Program-made: the position numbers and the translations under genes
Shown here: positions 34,869 to 43,941 of the stretch, one piece after another
Numbering within the stretch: position 1 is the first letter of the stretch
Layout: each line of letters begins with the position of its first letter
The notes under the pieces: generated by a model
What the model saw: the letters and a program-made list of their open reading frames with translations, nothing else
The model's database searches: none
What the model was told of the DNA's origin: nothing
Source: Streptomyces sp. A3M-1-3
GTDB taxonomy: Bacteria; Actinomycetota; Actinomycetes; Streptomycetales; Streptomycetaceae
Direction: 5' to 3'
DNA: 64,000 nucleotides
Assembly (NCBI RefSeq): GCF_024213665.1
Contig: NZ_JANAVP010000008.1
Location: 62,001 to 126,000, forward strand

Positions 34869-35453
34869 TCAGAGTGCGGTGGGCAGCAGCTGCCACAACT
34901 GGCCCCGGCCGGAAGCCTCCTGGAGCGATTTCAGCACGGGCTGCGGGGGCGACGCGTACACGGTGGGGTAGTCGGTCTCGCCCTCCTCGGTGCGGGCCGT
35001 GAAGGCCAGTTGTTCCCGGTCCGGCGAGAACTGCGCGTCGATTCCTGGTTTGTTGCCGCGCGGGTCCTGCCGCGCCCATGTCTCGTGGCCCGGGAGCTTG
35101 ACGGCGACCAGGCCGTGGATGACCCCCAGCCCCTGGTAGCACATACCGGTGGGGATGCCTTCCGCGAGCCCGCGCAGCAGGGCGGCCAGGGCGTGCGCCT
35201 TGGCGTAACAGATGCCGGTGCGCTGCCCGAGTACGTCGGAGGCGCGCCAGGTGACGCGCATGTCTCCCGAGTCGTACGAGTGCGGGATGGTGTCGCGTAC
35301 GAATTCGAAGGCGGCTTTGGCGTATGCGTATGCGTCGGACGCTTCCGCGCGCAGGCGCGCCGCCGTCTCCCGTACCAGTGGGTGCTCGTGGTCGATGACC
35401 TCATCCGCCGCCAGATACGCAGCTGTTTCGGGTACTTCCTGGATCAGCTCCAT
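34869..35453 (-). CDS. Transglutaminase-like cysteine protease-fold protein
   Basis: 194 residues. The catalytic Cys is in LGQRTGICYAKAHALAALLR, the His in IHGLVAVKLPGHETW and the Asp in PGIDAQFSPD, the transglutaminase-core order. The start at 35453 (ATG, MELIQEVPETAAYL) is where family homology begins; an upstream ATG at 35522 would read through the terminator of the preceding gene. It acts on peptide or protein substrates; targets are not known. The next gene downstream, a B3/B4 protein, is broken. Confidence 0.87.
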   Translation of the reverse strand: MELIQEVPETAAYLAADEVIDHEHPLVRETAARLRAEASDAYAYAKAAFEFVRDTIPHSYDSGDMRVTWRASDVLGQRTGICYAKAHALAALLRGLAEGIPTGMCYQGLGVIHGLVAVKLPGHETWARQDPRGNKPGIDAQFSPDREQLAFTARTEEGETDYPTVYASPPQPVLKSLQEASGRGQLWQLLPTAL

Positions 35454-35473
35454 ACCCGCCGAGGCCACGCAAA

Positions 35474-35509
35474 CGGCCGACCGGACGTCAATCGAAATCC
35501 GGTCGGCCG
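35474..35509 (-). terminator. Terminator after threonine aldolase
   Basis: Perfect 11-bp stem CGGCCGACCGG / CCGGTCGGCCG (35474-35484 and 35499-35509) with a 14-base loop, 20 bases past the stop. It isolates the transglutaminase gene from the operon upstream. Confidence 0.8.
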
Positions 35510-35528
35510 CATAGCTATGCAATTCCTG

Positions 35529-36608
35529 CTACTTGCTCATCTCTTCCTTGAGCGCCACAAGGAAGCCGTCCACGTCGTCCTCCGTGGTGTCGAAGGCGCA
35601 CATCCACCGGACGTCGCCGGCCGCCTCGTCCCAGAAGTAGAAGCGGTAACGCTTCTGCAGGCGCACGCTCACCTCGTGCGGCAGCCGCGCGAAGACCGCG
35701 TTGGCCTGCACCGGATACAGGATCTCCACGCCGTCGACGGTACGGACCCCGTCGGCGAGCCGCTGCGCCATGGCGTTGGCGTGCCGGGCGTTGCGCAGCC
35801 ACAGGTCCTTGGCGAGCAGCGCCTCCAACTGCACCGAGACGAAACGCATCTTGGAGGCGAGCTGCATCGACAGCTTGCGCAGATGCTTCATCGCCCGCAC
35901 GGCGTCCGGGTTGAGGACGACCACGGACTCGCCGAAGAGCATGCCGTTCTTGGTGCCGCCGTACGACAGCACGTCCACACCCACGGTGTTGGTGAACGTG
36001 CGCATCGGTACGTCCAGGGACGCCGCGGCGTTGGCTATCCGCGCGCCGTCCAGGTGGACCTTCATGCCGCGCTCGTGGGCGTGCTCGCAGATGGCCCGGA
36101 TCTCGTCCGGCGTGTAGACCGTGCCGAGTTCGGTGTTCTGGGTGATCGAGACGACCTGCGGCATCGCCCGGTGCTCGTCCTCCCAGCCCCAGGCCTGCCG
36201 GTCGATGAGCTCAGGGGTGAGCTTGCCGTCCGGTGTGGGTACGGTGAGCAGCTTCAGCCCGCCCATGCGCTCGGGCGCGCCGCCCTCGTCCACGTTGATG
36301 TGCGCGGACTCGGCGGCGATGACGGCGCCCCAGCGGTCGGTCAGCGCCTGGAGCGCGACGACATTGGCTCCGGTGCCGTTGAAGACGGGGAAGGCTTCGG
36401 CGTACGGGCCGAAGTGGCTTCGGATGATCTTCTGCAGGTGCTCGGTGTAGTCGTCCTCGCCATAGGCGACCTGGTGGCCGCCGTTGGCGAGGGCGATCGC
36501 CGCCAGAACCTCCGGATGCGCTCCCGCGTAATTGTCGCTGGCGAATCCGCGCACCGCCGGGTCGTGATGCCGGCGGGCGTCGGTCCTCAGGTTTGCGGGG
36601 TCAGCCAC
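35529..36608 (-). CDS. Low-specificity L-threonine aldolase
   Basis: 359-residue PLP enzyme that splits threonine or allo-threonine to glycine and acetaldehyde. FASDNYAGAHPEVLAAI is the N-terminal signature. The PLP lysine lies in VLSYGGTKNGMLFG, and LDGARIANAAASL holds the Asp/Arg cofactor pair. The GTG at 36608 is inferred: it is the only start giving the normal N-terminus, and it lies inside the SDR gene, 22 bases before its stop. The two are therefore translationally linked. It is the last gene of the DUF6421-SDR-aldolase operon and is followed by a strong hairpin. Confidence 0.9.
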   Translation of the reverse strand: MADPANLRTDARRHHDPAVRGFASDNYAGAHPEVLAAIALANGGHQVAYGEDDYTEHLQKIIRSHFGPYAEAFPVFNGTGANVVALQALTDRWGAVIAAESAHINVDEGGAPERMGGLKLLTVPTPDGKLTPELIDRQAWGWEDEHRAMPQVVSITQNTELGTVYTPDEIRAICEHAHERGMKVHLDGARIANAAASLDVPMRTFTNTVGVDVLSYGGTKNGMLFGESVVVLNPDAVRAMKHLRKLSMQLASKMRFVSVQLEALLAKDLWLRNARHANAMAQRLADGVRTVDGVEILYPVQANAVFARLPHEVSVRLQKRYRFYFWDEAAGDVRWMCAFDTTEDDVDGFLVALKEEMSK

Positions 36609-37372
36609 AGACGGGATCCGTTCACTTCCTGGGCGGGTCGGTCCCAGACGCCGGCGATGGCCTCGGCCAGCTCCCTGACGTCCGTGAAGCCCGCGAACTT
36701 CGCGTTCGGGCGCTCGGCGCGCATGGCGTCGTGCACCAGTGCCTTGACCACCAGGATGGCAGCCGCCGTACGGGGCCCCTCCGCGCCCCCCGCCTTGCGG
36801 AAGGAGTCGGCCAGTGCCAGCGTCCACGCCTCGGCCGCCGCCTTGGACGCGGCGTAGGCGGCGTTGCCCGCGGTGGGCTTGGACGCGCCGGCCGCGCTGA
36901 TCAGCAGATAGCGGCCGCGGTCGCTGCGCAGCAGCCCGTCGTGGAACGCCAGCGAGGTGTGCTGGACGGTCTTGATGAGCAGCTTCTCCAGCAGCTCCCA
37001 GTCGGCGAGGTCGGTCTCCGGGAAGGTGGCACTGCCGCGCCAGCCGCCGACGAGGTGGACCAGACCGTCGATCCGGCCGAACTCCTTCTCGGTACGGGTC
37101 GCCCACTCCCGGGCCGCGCCGAGATCGAGCAGGTCGACGGTGTCACCGACGACCGTGGCCCCGCCGTGCGCGTACCGCGCCGCGTCGACCGCCTCCGCCA
37201 GGCGCGCCGCGTCGGCGTCGGAGGCGACCACGGTCGCGCCCGCCTCCGCGAGTGTCAGCAGGGTGGCGCGGCCCGCCGGACCGGCTGCGCCGGCCACCGC
37301 GATCACCGCTCCGCTGAGCTTCCCGTTTCCGTTTCCGTACATGGACGTCGCCTCCTGCGCACGAGTGCTCAC
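36587..37372 (-). CDS. Short-chain dehydrogenase/reductase
   Basis: 261 residues. The Rossmann loop is AVAGAAGPAGRATL (a TGxxxGxG variant without the first Thr), followed by HLVGGWRGS. The catalytic YxxxK is in GNAAYAASKAAAEAW. The GTG at 37372 overlaps the stop of DUF6421 as GTGA, so the two are translationally coupled. The end overlaps the start of the threonine aldolase gene. Substrate unknown; the three coupled genes suggest a shared small-metabolite pathway. Confidence 0.88.
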   Translation of the reverse strand: MSTRAQEATSMYGNGNGKLSGAVIAVAGAAGPAGRATLLTLAEAGATVVASDADAARLAEAVDAARYAHGGATVVGDTVDLLDLGAAREWATRTEKEFGRIDGLVHLVGGWRGSATFPETDLADWELLEKLLIKTVQHTSLAFHDGLLRSDRGRYLLISAAGASKPTAGNAAYAASKAAAEAWTLALADSFRKAGGAEGPRTAAAILVVKALVHDAMRAERPNAKFAGFTDVRELAEAIAGVWDRPAQEVNGSRLWLTPQT

Positions 37373-38754
37373 GCGGCGCCCGCCGCGGTGATCCCCTTGG
37401 TGGAGGCAATCACGTCCTTGAGCTTCTTGGCGAGCGCCTCAAAGAACATGCTGAGCGGAAACTCGTCCGGAAGCACGTCGTCGACGAGTTTGCGCGGCGG
37501 CAGCGTCAGGTCGAGGGCGTCCGGGCCCTTGGCCCAGCGCGATCCCGGGTGCGGAGCGAGGTAGGTGGAGACCAGCTCGTACGCGGCGAACCAGTGGACC
37601 AGCTTCGGGCGGTCGATGCCGGCCCGGTACAGCTCCTCGATCTCCGCGCAGAGCTGGTTGGTGACCTGCGGGGCCCGGTCCCAGTCGATCTTCAGGGTGT
37701 TGTCCGTCCAGCGGACCACGTCGTGCTTGTGGAGGTACGCGAAGAGCAGCTGGCCGCCCAGTCCGTCGTAGTTGCGGACGCGGTCACCGCTGAGCGGGAA
37801 GCGGAACATCCGGTCGAAGAGCACGGCGTACTGCACATCGCGGCCATGGGCGTTGCCCTCGGCCTCCAGCTTCACGGCCTCCTTGAAGGCGGTGAGGTCG
37901 CAGCGCAGCTCCTCCAGCCCGTACATCCAGAACGGCTGGCGCTGCTTGATCATGAACGGGTCGAACGGCAGGTCGCCATGGCTGTGCGTGCGGTCGTGGA
38001 CCATGTCCCACAGGACGAAGGCCTTCTCGCAGCGCTCCTGGTCGGACACCATCGCGCGGATGTCGTCGGGCAGCTCGAGACCGAGGGTGTCGACGGCCGC
38101 CTCGGTGACCTTGCGGAAGCGGGCCGCCTCGCGGTCGCAGAAGATGCCGCCCCAGGTGAAGCGCTCCGGGGCCTCGCGCACGGCGATGGTCTCGGGGAAG
38201 AGCACCGCGGAGTTGGTGTCGTAACCGGCGGTGAAGTCCTCGAACGTGATGCCGAGGAACAGCGGGTTGTCGTAACGCGTGCGCTCGAGCTCGGCGAGCC
38301 AGTCGGGCCACACCATGCGCAGGACGACGGCCTCGAGGTTGCGGTCGGGGTTGCCGTTCTGCGTGTACATCGGGAAGACGACAAGGTGCTGCAGGCCGTC
38401 GGCGCGCTGCCCGGCGGGCTGGAAGGCGAGCAGCGAGTCCAGGAAGTCCGGGACCACGAACCCGCCGTCGGCCCACTTGCGCAGGTCCGCGACGAGGGCG
38501 CGGTGGTACGCGGCGTTGTTCGGCAGCAGCGGAGCGAGCTCCTGGACCGCGTCGACAACACGCTCCAGCGTGGCCTTGGCGGCGGCGCGGGAGGGAGCGC
38601 CCTCGGCGCCGAAGTCGATGGACCCGTCCTTGGACTGCCAGGGACGGATCTCTTCCACGGCGGTCTTGAGCACGGGCCATGCCGGGTGGTCGATCACCCG
38701 CTCGTCGGTGGCTATGCCCCCACCGGGCAGGTCCTGCACAAGAATTTCCGTCAT
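37369..38754 (-). CDS. DUF6421 family protein
   Basis: 461 residues. The sequence matches the large uncharacterised actinomycete family DUF6421: DERVIDHPAWPVLKTAVEEI near the start, LVVFPMYTQNGNPDRNLEAV in the centre, and WDMVHDRTHSHGDLPFDPFM, a conserved His-rich stretch that could bind metal or act in catalysis. There is no signal peptide or membrane helix. It is the first gene of a coupled operon with an SDR and threonine aldolase. The ATG at 38754 has GGAAGTGTC upstream. No reaction is known to me. Confidence 0.85.
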   Translation of the reverse strand: MTEILVQDLPGGGIATDERVIDHPAWPVLKTAVEEIRPWQSKDGSIDFGAEGAPSRAAAKATLERVVDAVQELAPLLPNNAAYHRALVADLRKWADGGFVVPDFLDSLLAFQPAGQRADGLQHLVVFPMYTQNGNPDRNLEAVVLRMVWPDWLAELERTRYDNPLFLGITFEDFTAGYDTNSAVLFPETIAVREAPERFTWGGIFCDREAARFRKVTEAAVDTLGLELPDDIRAMVSDQERCEKAFVLWDMVHDRTHSHGDLPFDPFMIKQRQPFWMYGLEELRCDLTAFKEAVKLEAEGNAHGRDVQYAVLFDRMFRFPLSGDRVRNYDGLGGQLLFAYLHKHDVVRWTDNTLKIDWDRAPQVTNQLCAEIEELYRAGIDRPKLVHWFAAYELVSTYLAPHPGSRWAKGPDALDLTLPPRKLVDDVLPDEFPLSMFFEALAKKLKDVIASTKGITAAGAA

Positions 38755-38835
38755 GACACTTCCTTCACAGGAGAACCTCGCGTTAAGACACCGTATACGC
38801 GCGAGGCTCTCCCGTTCAAGTGGGATCTCGGGAAA

Positions 38836-39175
38836 TTATCCCGCCCCGACCCCACCTCCACCGCAATTTTTGCCGTCAGAGGCCGTCGAGGCAATCGCTT
38901 CATCGGCGAGAGCGTCGCGCGCGTCGTCCAGGTAGGCCGGCAACGAGAAGAACCCGTGGAACATGCCGGGGTGGTGCCTCTCGGTGACCTCCACTCCGGA
39001 TGCCCGCAACCTCTCCACGTACGCGCGACCCTCGTCACACAGCGGACCGCATCCGGCGGTTTCCGCGGCGTGCCCGGCCGCCCGGCGCAGCCCACGGTGG
39101 CGCCCGACTCGCGGCACAGGGCTTCGGCGCAGGGCCGCGGCGGGGGCCGGCCGGTCGGTCGGCCTCCAGGGTCAT
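38836..39175 (-). pseudogene. HSL-type alpha/beta hydrolase remnant
   Basis: The C-terminal end of a hormone-sensitive-lipase-type esterase is clear: CDEGRAYVERLRASGVEV, then the catalytic-His loop HHPGMFHGFFSLPAYLDDAR. Before it, in another frame, a short piece of N-terminal domain (CAEALCRESGATV) remains. The middle of the gene, including the catalytic GxSxG and Asp, is missing. The original start is probably the ATG at 39175, which overlaps the LLM stop as ATGA. About 110 codons remain of roughly 300. Confidence 0.7.
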
Positions 39176-39995
39176 GCGCAGTTCTCCTCGCGTGTGCTCC
39201 GGAAGTGCGGGATGACCTTCTCGCCCCACTGCCGGAGGGTCTCCAGGCATGCCTCCTGCGGCACGGTGCCCATCTGGATCAGGCACATGATCTCGTCGGC
39301 GCCCGCGTCGCGGAGCCGTTCCACGTACGCGATCGCGTCGTCCGCCGTGCCGTAGGCGTGGTCGGCGTTGAAGGTCGCGGTGGCGGTGGGGCGGACCGGG
39401 ATGCGGTCGGTGCCCCGATGCCCAGCTCCGCGGCCTGGGTGAGGGTCTCCGTACGACTGCAGGCGAGGAAGAGCGGCGGATGCGGGGCCTGCCGGGGGCG
39501 CGGCAGGATCGGATGCGGACCGATGTCGATCAGTTCCCCGTGGTACTCGAGTTCATCCTGCTGCCACGCCTTGCCGACGATCCGCAGGGCTTCCTCCACC
39601 TCCTGGGCCGTACGGTCCCTTTCCACCCCGCACAGGGACGTCTCCTGTACGGTGCCGCCGCGCCCCGCGCCGAGGTCGAGGCGGCCGCCGGAGAGCAGGT
39701 CGAGCATCGCCGCGCGCTCGGCGACCCGGACGGGGTGGTTGAAGTTGAACGGCATGCACACCACCCCGTGGCCGATCCGGGTGGTGCTGGTCTTCGCGGC
39801 CACCCAGGTCAGGAAGATCTCGGGGGCGCTCATGTGCGCGTACCACTTGAGCGAGTGGTGCTCGACGGCCCAGACGCGGTCGAAGCCCATACGCTCGGCG
39901 AGCACCGCCTGTTCGACGCTGTCCCGGATGACCTGGTGCTCCCGCTCGACGGTCGGGTCGGCCAGCTGGGCTTCGAAGATCACGGAGAATTTCAC
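39172..39995 (-). pseudogene. LLM-class flavin oxidoreductase with internal deletion
   Basis: The N-terminal 190 residues are a normal bacterial-luciferase-like monooxygenase (MKFSVIFEAQLADPTVERE; ERMGFDRVWAVEHHSLKWY; RIGHGVVCMPFNFNHP; GAGRGGTVQETS). Near 39415 the frame jumps after AAELGIG to the last 70 residues (VRPTATATFNADHAYGTA, ADEIMCLIQMGTVPQEACLE). About 110 residues are missing, including part of the flavin pocket. It is the first gene of a two-gene unit with the hydrolase remnant, and is divergent from a broken padR gene. Confidence 0.82.
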
Positions 39996-40044
39996 GCTGC
40001 CTCCAGGGGGTTGCGTCCCGCGCCCTGCGTCATTTCAATTCGCT

Positions 40045-40681
40045 ATGTCAGATCTCGAGGAGGCAAGAGCCGGGACCGGGGGCATCGGGATCGGGTGAAC
40101 TCCCGCCGACCGCCTGGGCGGTGCTGGGTCTGCTGTCCTTCCCGGGCGCGCGGACCGGCTACGAGCTGAAGAAGTGGGCGGACGCCTCGCTGCGCTTCTT
40201 CTACTGGTCGCCCGCCATCAGCCAGATCTACGCGGAGCTGCGCCGCCTTGAAACGCTCGGGTACGCGACCTCGCGGCGCTCCGGACCCTAGGCGTCCCGC
40301 ACCACACGCCAGTACACGATCACCGGGACCGGCCGCGAGGCGCTCGCCCGGTGGGCAAGGGACACCGAGGAGGCCGGGCCCCCCGTGCTCAAGCACCCGC
40401 TGCTGCTGCGCGTCCGGCTCGGCCATCTCGCCGACCCCGCCCGGCTGCGCGCGCTCGTGGCGGAGCACATCGAGCGCACCCGGGGCGAGCTGCGGCAGGT
40501 GCGGGACGCGCCGGCCCGCGCCCGGGGAGTCGAGGAGTGGGCGGATCCGCAGGTCGCGCTCCGCTGGAGCGAGCGGCAGCAGCTCGCCGAACTGGAACTG
40601 GCGCAGGCGCTGGCGGAGGATCTGGCCCGGATGGCGCGGGCGCCGCGTCAAGATGCGCAGGACGCGCCCACGCACGGGTGA
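40045..40681 (+). pseudogene. PadR-family regulator with frameshift and nonsense codon
   Basis: The winged-helix part is clear (LPPTAWAVLGLLSFPGARTG; YELKKWADASLRFFYWSPAI; QIYAELRRLETLGYATSR), followed by the C-terminal helical domain (LKHPLLLRVRLGHLADPARL onward). From the ATG at 40045 the frame hits TGA after 17 codons; one base near 40091 shifts it. A further in-frame TAG sits at RRSGP-stop-ASRTTRQYTI (40288-40290). Two independent lesions in 60 codons make this a real pseudogene. It is divergent from the LLM/hydrolase pair it would have controlled. Confidence 0.85.
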
Positions 40682-40866
40682 CGGGATGCACGGCCGGGCG
40701 ACGCCGGAGGCGGGGCGGGCGGGAGCCGCCCGGTTCCGGCCGGGGGAAAAGCGCCGTGTGAGGCCGGTCCCATTGTCGGGGCAGGCCGTTAGGCTGCCTG
40801 CTTGCCGCGTGGTCGGTGTCAGGTCGCCGCGCGGGATTGCCGCCGTCGACGGAAGCGAGAGAGACC

Positions 40867-41550
40867 TTGACTTTCCTCACCATCGGTCATCGCGGGGTCA
40901 TGGGTGTGGAGCCGGAGAACACCCTGCGGTCCTTCGTCCGCGCGGAACGCGCGGGCATGGACGTCATCGAACTGGACCTGCACCTGAGCAAGGACGGCGC
41001 ACTCGTGGTGATGCACGACGCCGAGGTCGACCGCACCACGGACGGCAAGGGCGCCATCGCCGACATGACCCTCGCCGAGCTGCGGGAGCTCGACGCCGGC
41101 CAGGGCGAGCGCGTCCCGGTCTTCGAGGAGGTCCTCGATGCCGTGCGGTCGCCCCTGCAGGCGGAGATCAAGGACGTGGCGGCGGCGCGGGCCCTCGCCG
41201 ACGTCATGCACCGGCGCGACCTCACCGGCCGGGTCGACGTGTCGTCCTTCCACGACGAGGCGGTCGCCGAGATCGCGCGGCTCGTACCGGGCGTACGCAC
41301 CACGCTGATCGGGAGCCACTACGGCGCCGACGTGGTGGACCGGGCCCGCGCGGCAGGAGCGGAAACGATCGCTCTCAACATCCGCAGGCTCACGCTGGAG
41401 ACGGTCGAGAGCGCGCACGCCGCCGGGCTGAAGGTCATCGGCTGGGTGGTCAACACCCAGGATCATCTGCGCCTGGTCCGGGCGCTGGAAGTGGACGGCG
41501 CGACGACCGACTACCCGGAGATCCGGCGCACCGGCCGCTTCACGGCCTAG
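40867..41550 (+). CDS. Glycerophosphodiester phosphodiesterase
   Basis: 227 residues, TIM-barrel enzyme that cleaves glycerophosphodiesters to glycerol-3-phosphate. The GDPD signature HRG...PENT reads IGHRGVMGVEPENTLRSF (8-25), with metal Glu/Asp in VIELDLHLSKDG and catalytic His in VVMHDAEVDRTT. The TTG at 40867 follows GAGAGAGACC and gives the family start; the frame is open upstream but without homology. There is no signal peptide, so the enzyme is cytoplasmic. The end overlaps the convergent acetyltransferase gene by 11 bases. Confidence 0.9.
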   Translation: MTFLTIGHRGVMGVEPENTLRSFVRAERAGMDVIELDLHLSKDGALVVMHDAEVDRTTDGKGAIADMTLAELRELDAGQGERVPVFEEVLDAVRSPLQAEIKDVAAARALADVMHRRDLTGRVDVSSFHDEAVAEIARLVPGVRTTLIGSHYGADVVDRARAAGAETIALNIRRLTLETVESAHAAGLKVIGWVVNTQDHLRLVRALEVDGATTDYPEIRRTGRFTA

Positions 41551-42100
41551 AGGCGAGCGCCTTGACCAGCAGCTCGAACTCCAGGTCGTCGCGCTGCGGG
41601 ATGCCGAAGCGTTCGTCGCCGTACGGGAACGGGGTCGTCTTCCCGGTGCGCCGGTAGCCGCGGCGCTCGTACCAGGCGATCAGGTCGTCCCGCGCCGAGA
41701 TGACCGTCATGTGCATCTCGCGGGCGCCCCAGGTCTCGCGTACGGAGCGCTCGGCCTCGGCGATGATCACCTTGCCGAGGCCCGCGCCCTGGAGTTCCGG
41801 GCGAACCGCGAACATGCCGAAGTACGCGCTGTCGCCGCGGTGTTCGAGCTGGCAGCAGGCGACGAGCCCGCCGTCGCGATGCACCACGAGCAGGCGGCTG
41901 AGGGGGGACCTGACCACGTCCAGGACACCCTCGGGGTCGGTGCGCTGCCCCTGGAGGATGTCCGCCTCCGTGGTCCAGCCCACCCGGCTGGCGTCGCCCC
42001 GGTAGGCCGACTCGATCAGCTCGACGAGGGCCGGCACATCGGCCTCGGTGGCGTCCCTGAAGGTGAGTTCTGCTGCGGCCTGGTGCGGGGCGGTGTCCAT
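41540..42100 (-). CDS. GNAT-family N-acetyltransferase
   Basis: 186 residues. The acetyl-CoA pyrophosphate loop is VRPELQGAGLGKVII. The N-terminal motif (LTFRDATEADVPALVELIES) and the C-terminal WYERRGYRRTGKTTPFPYG complete the fold. ATG 42100 is chosen over 42121 because the fold begins soon after it. No neighbour explains its substrate. The 3' end overlaps the phosphodiesterase gene. Confidence 0.88.
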   Translation of the reverse strand: MDTAPHQAAAELTFRDATEADVPALVELIESAYRGDASRVGWTTEADILQGQRTDPEGVLDVVRSPLSRLLVVHRDGGLVACCQLEHRGDSAYFGMFAVRPELQGAGLGKVIIAEAERSVRETWGAREMHMTVISARDDLIAWYERRGYRRTGKTTPFPYGDERFGIPQRDDLEFELLVKALASRP

Positions 42101-42299
42101 CGGGTGCGGTCTCCGTTTCACGTGCTGGTGTCCCGGCGCCCGGTCCTGCAGCAGGCGCCGGTCCCGGGCACTGCAGAGCGTAACCCGGCCCTGTCCGGCG
42201 GTCCGTGCGCTCCCCCACTACCCCGCTGCGCTCGCGTGCGCGCCGGGGGCCGTGGGCATCACCACCCCTGAGGGACACCGTCGAACGGGGAGGTGCGCC

Positions 42300-42869
42300 T
42301 TGCACGGTCCGGTGACGTCCGCATGGCTGCTCGTCGCGCTTTGCGCAGCGACCGGCGCCTACTGCCTGCTGCGGCTGCGCAGTCCGTCCGAGGAGCAGCG
42401 CAGCGCGGCCGGCAGCGAGGCGGTGATGGGCTTCGGCATGGCCGCCATGGCGGTGCCCACGGCGGTGGCCGGCCCGCCGGAGTGGGCAGGGGCGGTGCTG
42501 TGCGGGGTGTTCGGTGTCGCCGCGCTGCGGGCGCTGTGGCTGTCCCGGCTGGGCGCTCACCATCTGCACCACCTCGTCGGATCGCTGGTGATGGTCTACA
42601 TGGCGGTGGCGATGCTGCCCGGCGGCGCCCCCGCGGGGCACGGCGCGGCCACCGCGGCGGGTGGCGTTCCGCTGCTCACCGGGGTGCTGCTGGCGTACTA
42701 CGGGGTGTACGTGCTGCGCACCGGGGCCGGGCTGTTGTCCGTCACGGCTGCCGCCGCGGCCGGGGGGCCGGGAGGCGCCGGGTTCGCGTGGGGGGTGCGG
42801 CCCGAGGTGACGACGGCCTGCCGGCTGGCCATGGGAATCGGGATGTTCGCCATGCTGCTCGCCCTGTGA
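42300..42869 (+). CDS. DUF5134 membrane protein
   Basis: 189 residues with about six hydrophobic segments (TSAWLLVALCAATGAYCLLR; AVMGFGMAAMAVPTAVA; HLVGSLVMVYMAVAML; LTGVLLAYYGVYVL; LAMGIGMFAMLLAL) and a conserved His pair (GAHHLHHL), as in DUF5134 proteins. The TTG at 42300 has GGGAGG six bases upstream. The next gene, 103 bp downstream on the same strand, is an M56 peptidase, a usual neighbour of this family. Function not known. Confidence 0.82.
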   Translation: MHGPVTSAWLLVALCAATGAYCLLRLRSPSEEQRSAAGSEAVMGFGMAAMAVPTAVAGPPEWAGAVLCGVFGVAALRALWLSRLGAHHLHHLVGSLVMVYMAVAMLPGGAPAGHGAATAAGGVPLLTGVLLAYYGVYVLRTGAGLLSVTAAAAAGGPGGAGFAWGVRPEVTTACRLAMGIGMFAMLLAL

Positions 42870-42972
42870 CCGCCGCGCGGCTCCGGGCGCCAGGTCCCCC
42901 GCGAAAGGTGTCGTCCGTCACTTGACGGTCAAGGTCATACCCGTGAGTAGCAGTCGCTCATACGCTGGAGCC

Positions 42973-43908
42973 ATGATGGTCCCCTGCGTGCTGCTGCTGC
43001 TCGGCGCACTGGCCGCTGTCGTGGCCCCGAGGCTGCTGGCCCGGGCCGACTGGCCGGAGCGCGAGCCGGTGGTGGCGCTGTGGGTGTGGCAGTGCGTGGT
43101 GGCCGGGGTGCTGCTGTCCTTCGCGCTCTCGATGACCCTCAGTGCGTCCGCCGCCTGGCAGGCCGTGCGGGGCCGCGTGTTCGCCCCCGCGCCGAACGGG
43201 GTGGTCGAGGCGTACGCCCTGGGGGTGGGCGGCCCGTGGGCGGCCGGCACCGCGCTCCTGCTGGCCTGCGGCGCCGTCTGGACCGCCGCGATGCTCACCC
43301 AGGAGATCCGCCGCACGCGCGCCCGGCGCAAGCGGCGGCGCACGGAACTCCTCGTGCGCTCCCCGCTGCTGCCGGGCGAGCAGCCCGGCCCCGAACGCCT
43401 GGTCGTCCTGGAAGGCACGCGTCCCGATGCCTGGTGGCTGCCGGGCGCCGCGCCCCGACTGGTCATCACCACGGGCGCACTTCAGCGCCTGAAGGGGCGT
43501 CAGCTGGACGCCGTGCTCGCCCATGAGCAGGGTCATGCCGCGGCCCGGCACGACTGGCTGCTGCACTGTTCCGCCGCCCTGGCCACCGGCTTCCCGCAGG
43601 TGCCGGTGTTCGCCGCGTTCCGCGACGAGATGCACCGGCTGGTGGAACTGGCCGCCGACGATGTCGCCTCGCGCCGCTTCGGCCGGCTGACCATCGCCCT
43701 CGCGCTGGTCGAACTCAACGAAGACCGGGGGGTGTTCGGCCCATGCCCCACCCCGCAGGCGCAGGTGCCGCAGCGGGTGCACCGGTTGCTCACCGCGACA
43801 CCCCGGCTGACCGCGGGCCGTCGCCTGCGGCTGACGGCGGCCGCCGCGCTGGTGCCGGTCGTCCCGCTGCTCGTCGCGTTCATCCCCGGACTCAGCGCTC
43901 TCGGATAG
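42973..43908 (+). CDS. M56 (BlaR1-type) membrane metallopeptidase
   Basis: 311 residues. Three N-terminal helices lead to a cytoplasmic zinc protease domain with VLAHEQGHAAARHDWLLH (HExxH at 184-188) and downstream ELAADDVASRR supplying the third ligand. A C-terminal helix (LVPVVPLLVAFIPGL) follows. BlaR1 relatives are paired with a BlaI/CopY repressor, but none is adjacent here; the next gene upstream is DUF5134. The double ATG at 42973/42976 follows TGGAGCC. It probably cleaves a regulator or acts in membrane-protein turnover. Confidence 0.87.
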   Translation: MMVPCVLLLLGALAAVVAPRLLARADWPEREPVVALWVWQCVVAGVLLSFALSMTLSASAAWQAVRGRVFAPAPNGVVEAYALGVGGPWAAGTALLLACGAVWTAAMLTQEIRRTRARRKRRRTELLVRSPLLPGEQPGPERLVVLEGTRPDAWWLPGAAPRLVITTGALQRLKGRQLDAVLAHEQGHAAARHDWLLHCSAALATGFPQVPVFAAFRDEMHRLVELAADDVASRRFGRLTIALALVELNEDRGVFGPCPTPQAQVPQRVHRLLTATPRLTAGRRLRLTAAAALVPVVPLLVAFIPGLSALG

Positions 43909-43941
43909 CCCGGCGGACCCGCGATCGGCGATGATCGCGCC

